Shown here one piece after another: positions 22,811 through 25,165 of a DNA stretch of 25,165 bases. Every line of letters starts with the position of its first letter. Positions within the stretch are counted from its first letter, which is position 1. The translations under genes and the position numbers were made by a program. Origin of the DNA: an uncultured Gammaproteobacteria bacterium (GTDB taxonomy: Bacteria; Pseudomonadota; Gammaproteobacteria; Xanthomonadales; Xanthomonadaceae); the NCBI GenBank assembly GCA_946885735.1, contig CAMPGW010000038.1, positions 1-25,165 on the forward strand, given 5' to 3'. A model generated the notes under the pieces. The model was not told the origin of the DNA. It searched no databases and saw only the letters and a list, made by a program, of their open reading frames with translations.

Positions 22811-24031
22811 ATGCAGACCCCGACGTTGCCGGGCATCCCGAACATCCACTCGCACGCCTTCCAGCGGGCCATGGCCGGGCTCGCCGAGCGCCAGACCGCG
22901 CGGCGCGACAGCTTCTGGACCTGGCGCGAGCGCATGTACGGTTTCGCCGGGCGGCTGGATCCCGGGCTGATGCGCGACGTCGCCGCGCAGCTCTACGTGG
23001 AAATGCTCGAGGCCGGCTACACCGCCGTGTGCGAGTTCCACTACCTGCACCACCGCCCCGACGGCCGGTCCTACGATGATCCGGCGGCGATGTCGAAGTC
23101 CCTGCTCGAGGCGGCGCGCGAGACCGGCATCCGCTTGACCCTGCTACCGGTGCTGTACATGAGCGGCGGCTTCGATGGCCGTGCACTGGGCGAGCGGCAG
23201 CGGCAGTTCGCCCATGACGTCGACGGTTTCCGCCGCCTCGTCGAGGACCTGGCCGGCCACGAGGACGAGTCGTTGCGCATCGGCATGGCGCTGCACAGCC
23301 TGCGCGCGGTACCCGCCGATGCGATGCGCGCCCTGTTCGAGGACTGGTCGTTCGCGCAGGGACGGCCCGTGCACGTGCACGTGGCCGAACAGGTGCTGGA
23401 GGTCGAGGAATGCCTGGCCGCGCGCGGCGCCCGGCCGGTCGAATGGCTGCTGGACCACGCCGAGGTCGATGCGCGCTGGACGCTCGTGCACGCCACCCAT
23501 GTTTCCGACGCCGAAGTGGCGGCGCTCGCGGCCAGCGGAGCCGTCGTCGCCCTGTGCCCGACCACCGAGGCCAACCTCGGCGACGGGCTGTTTCCCCTGC
23601 GCGACTACCTGCAACGCGGCGGCCGCATCGGCATCGGTTCGGATTCGAATGTTTCGGTGTCCCCGGTCGAGGAGCTGCGCTGGCTCGAATACGGGCAACG
23701 CCTGTTCGCGCGCGAGCGCAACATCGGCGCCAGTGCAGACGAGCCCGGAACGGGTGCGCGCCTGCTCCGCGAAGTGGTCGAGGGTGGCCGGCGATCCACC
23801 GGGCTGGCGGGACAGGACCAGGACCGGATCGAACTCGATGCCGCCAACCCCTGGTTGAGCGGCGTGCGGCAGGATGACCTGGCGGACCGGTTCGTCTTTG
23901 CCGGCGACGCGGGCCGCGTGCGTGAAGTCCGCATCGGCGAACGCGTCGTCGTTCGCGACGGCCGTCATCCGCGCCGCGACGAGATCGCCGCGCGTTTCCA
24001 TCGCGCCATGGCGAAGCTGCTGACGGCCTAG
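22811..24031 (+). CDS. hutF: Formimidoylglutamate deiminase, short N-terminus
   Basis: HutF hydrolyses N-formimino-L-glutamate to N-formylglutamate and ammonia, the step after HutI in the five-enzyme histidine route. The 406-residue amidohydrolase has NIHSH (His13, His15), VHVHVAEQ (His188, His190), HATH (His227, His230) and IGSDSN (Asp278). The stretches HSHAFQRAMAGL, DSFWTWRERMY and EELRWLEYGQRL are close to Pseudomonas HutF. Family members I know are about 450 residues and begin with some 45 residues of a beta-sandwich domain. Here the protein starts just before the first metal motif, and an in-frame stop at 22799 forbids an upstream start. The C-terminal beta strands are present. Its stop overlaps that of the homoserine dehydrogenase gene. 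Confidence 0.9.
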   Translation: MQTPTLPGIPNIHSHAFQRAMAGLAERQTARRDSFWTWRERMYGFAGRLDPGLMRDVAAQLYVEMLEAGYTAVCEFHYLHHRPDGRSYDDPAAMSKSLLEAARETGIRLTLLPVLYMSGGFDGRALGERQRQFAHDVDGFRRLVEDLAGHEDESLRIGMALHSLRAVPADAMRALFEDWSFAQGRPVHVHVAEQVLEVEECLAARGARPVEWLLDHAEVDARWTLVHATHVSDAEVAALAASGAVVALCPTTEANLGDGLFPLRDYLQRGGRIGIGSDSNVSVSPVEELRWLEYGQRLFARERNIGASADEPGTGARLLREVVEGGRRSTGLAGQDQDRIELDAANPWLSGVRQDDLADRFVFAGDAGRVREVRIGERVVVRDGRHPRRDEIAARFHRAMAKLLTA

Positions 24032-25149
24032 TCCGCGACCGCGGCGAGTTCGCGTGCCGCGTGGATGATGTCCGATAGCAGTCCCGCCGCGGTGACTTCG
24101 GCGCCGGCGCCGGGACCGCCAAGCACCAGCGGCGTGCTCGACTGCCATTGGCTCCGCACCAGCACCCGGTTCTCACCGGGACCCAGGCGCGCGAGCGGTG
24201 AATCCGCGGGAAGTGCCTTCACGCCGATGCGGCCACCTGACGCGTCGGCCTCGGCGACGGCGACCAGGCGACACCCGCGCGCCTCGGCGTGAAGCACGCG
24301 GCGCCGCCAGCGCGCGTCCGCGCCCGCGAGGGCGGATTCCAGGGGCTCGCCAGGGCGCGGACTGCACAGGGCGAGGACGCGGACCTGCTCGGCTTCCAGC
24401 GGGAATCCCGCTTCCCGCGCGAGCACCAGCAGCTTGCGCGAGAGGTCACGCGCCGCCAGGTCCTCGAGCGGATCGGGCTCGGTCAACCCGAGCGCGCGGG
24501 CTTCGGCCACGGCCGCGGAGAATGCGAGCCCGTCGTGGATGCGATGCAGCACATGGCTCAGCGAGCCCGACAGCACGCCCTGCAGCGACTGGATGCGTTC
24601 GCCGCGCAGGTGCAGGTCGCGGATCGGTCCGAGCACCGGGATGGCGGCGCCGACCGTGGTCTCGTAGCGATACGGCGCGCGCGCATCGCGGGACAGCGAC
24701 TGCAGACGCAGGTAGTGCGCCAGCGAACGGGCGTTGGCGCGCTTGTTGGCCGCCACCACGCCGATGCCGGCGCCAAGCAGGTCCGGGTACGTGTCCGCGA
24801 CGTCCTCGCTCGCCGTGCAATCCACGAACAGTCGTGCCGTGCCCGTGCGTGCGCGCAGCGCCTGCAACAACCGGGTGACGTCACCGGGCTGGCGCGGCGG
24901 CAGACAGGCTTCGCTCGCGACGCCCCCCGGATCCTGGTCCAGGCCGCGGGTGTCGAAGGCGGCGATCACGCGCAGGTCCAGCCCCTCGCGATCGCGCAAC
25001 CATGTCTGACGGCGCGCCAGCTGGCGGCGCAGGCAGGCGCCCACCTGGCCGCGTGCGCCGGCCACGACAAGGTCTATGCGGCGCGGAACGGAGGAAGGGG
25101 CGACGGGTCCGGTAGTCGGGGTCGACGGGATCGGAATCGCAAGGGGCAT
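24028..25149 (-). CDS. Homoserine dehydrogenase, stand-alone catalytic form
   Basis: This enzyme reduces aspartate semialdehyde to homoserine with NAD(P)H, for threonine and methionine synthesis. The 373-residue product resembles the C-terminal half of E. coli ThrA/MetL. It has the nucleotide-binding GARGQVG (31-37), FVDCTASEDVAD (108-119), AANKRAN (133-139), ETTVGAAIPVL (163-173), LSGSLSHVL, and TEPDPLEDLAARDLSRKL with the probable catalytic Lys239. It lacks both an aspartate kinase domain and a C-terminal ACT domain, so it should not be feedback-regulated by threonine in the usual way. The N-terminus carries an extra Pro/Thr/Ser-rich stretch of about 24 residues. The start has a GGAG site. 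Whether a separate aspartate kinase lies upstream is beyond the window. Its stop and that of hutF share the tetramer CTAG. Confidence 0.93.
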   Translation of the reverse strand: MPLAIPIPSTPTTGPVAPSSVPRRIDLVVAGARGQVGACLRRQLARRQTWLRDREGLDLRVIAAFDTRGLDQDPGGVASEACLPPRQPGDVTRLLQALRARTGTARLFVDCTASEDVADTYPDLLGAGIGVVAANKRANARSLAHYLRLQSLSRDARAPYRYETTVGAAIPVLGPIRDLHLRGERIQSLQGVLSGSLSHVLHRIHDGLAFSAAVAEARALGLTEPDPLEDLAARDLSRKLLVLAREAGFPLEAEQVRVLALCSPRPGEPLESALAGADARWRRRVLHAEARGCRLVAVAEADASGGRIGVKALPADSPLARLGPGENRVLVRSQWQSSTPLVLGGPGAGAEVTAAGLLSDIIHAARELAAVAD

Positions 25150-25165
25150 GGACGCACTCCGGAGT

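Noticed and set aside
21615..24176. Extension of the CoA-transferase frame far upstream over hutF
   Set aside because: The family N-terminus begins at 22775 with a -10 box just before it. The upstream part is antisense to hutF and Arg-rich.
1..25165. Mobile elements, CRISPR arrays, tRNA or rRNA genes, phage or defence genes
   Set aside because: I read both strands for repeats, transposase-like frames and RNA folds and found none. All sizeable frames with conserved motifs are chromosomal housekeeping or metabolic genes.

Overview
This is a very GC-rich bacterial chromosome segment packed with genes on both strands. The gene content points to a gammaproteobacterium of the Xanthomonadales/Lysobacterales type (Lysobacter, Luteimonas or a relative). 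The evidence is a RapA close to the enterobacterial protein, the remains of the folC-dedD-cvpA-purF cluster, an lpxH/cyclophilin pair next to gltX, a Zur close to E. coli Zur, a small ribosomal protein THX, and the five-step histidine route using HutI and HutF. The lineage is an inference from gene families, not from a search. I see no tRNA, rRNA, insertion sequence, phage gene, CRISPR array or integration scar. This is core or near-core chromosome, not a genomic island.

Layout. 1-1226: the start of an unrecognised minus-strand gene, then an alkyltransferase-like DNA repair protein and a rhomboid protease. 1236-8263 (minus): a peptidase M13 lipoprotein, a second M13-family protein whose zinc-binding residues are gone, and rapA. 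A strong hairpin terminator separates the first M13 gene from the second M13 gene and rapA. 8605-16161 (plus): serA, a histidine-type phosphatase that may be the phosphoserine phosphatase, folC, a double-SPOR membrane protein, purF (with no cvpA before it), a ferritin-like protein and a lipoprotein. 16146-17551 (minus): lpxH and an exported cyclophilin. 17678-20354 (plus): gltX, zur, a MerC-domain membrane protein behind a probable Zur operator, and ribosomal protein THX. 20368-22775 (minus): a CaiB/BaiF CoA-transferase and hutI, translationally coupled. 22811-24031 (plus): hutF, divergent from that pair. 24028-25149 (minus): a stand-alone homoserine dehydrogenase.

Functional links. SerA and the phosphatase may carry two of the three steps from 3-phosphoglycerate to serine. 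FolC and PurF belong to one-carbon and purine metabolism. HutI and HutF are consecutive steps of histidine breakdown, arranged back to back around a CoA-transferase. Zur and the MerC-domain protein form a plausible zinc-response pair. No single undescribed system dominates. The observations most worth following are the zinc-less M13 paralogue beside its intact sister, the candidate cofactor-independent phosphoserine phosphatase, the Zur box in front of the MerC-domain gene, and a recurring promoter design in which a -10 box lies exactly six bases before the ATG, implying leaderless mRNAs.
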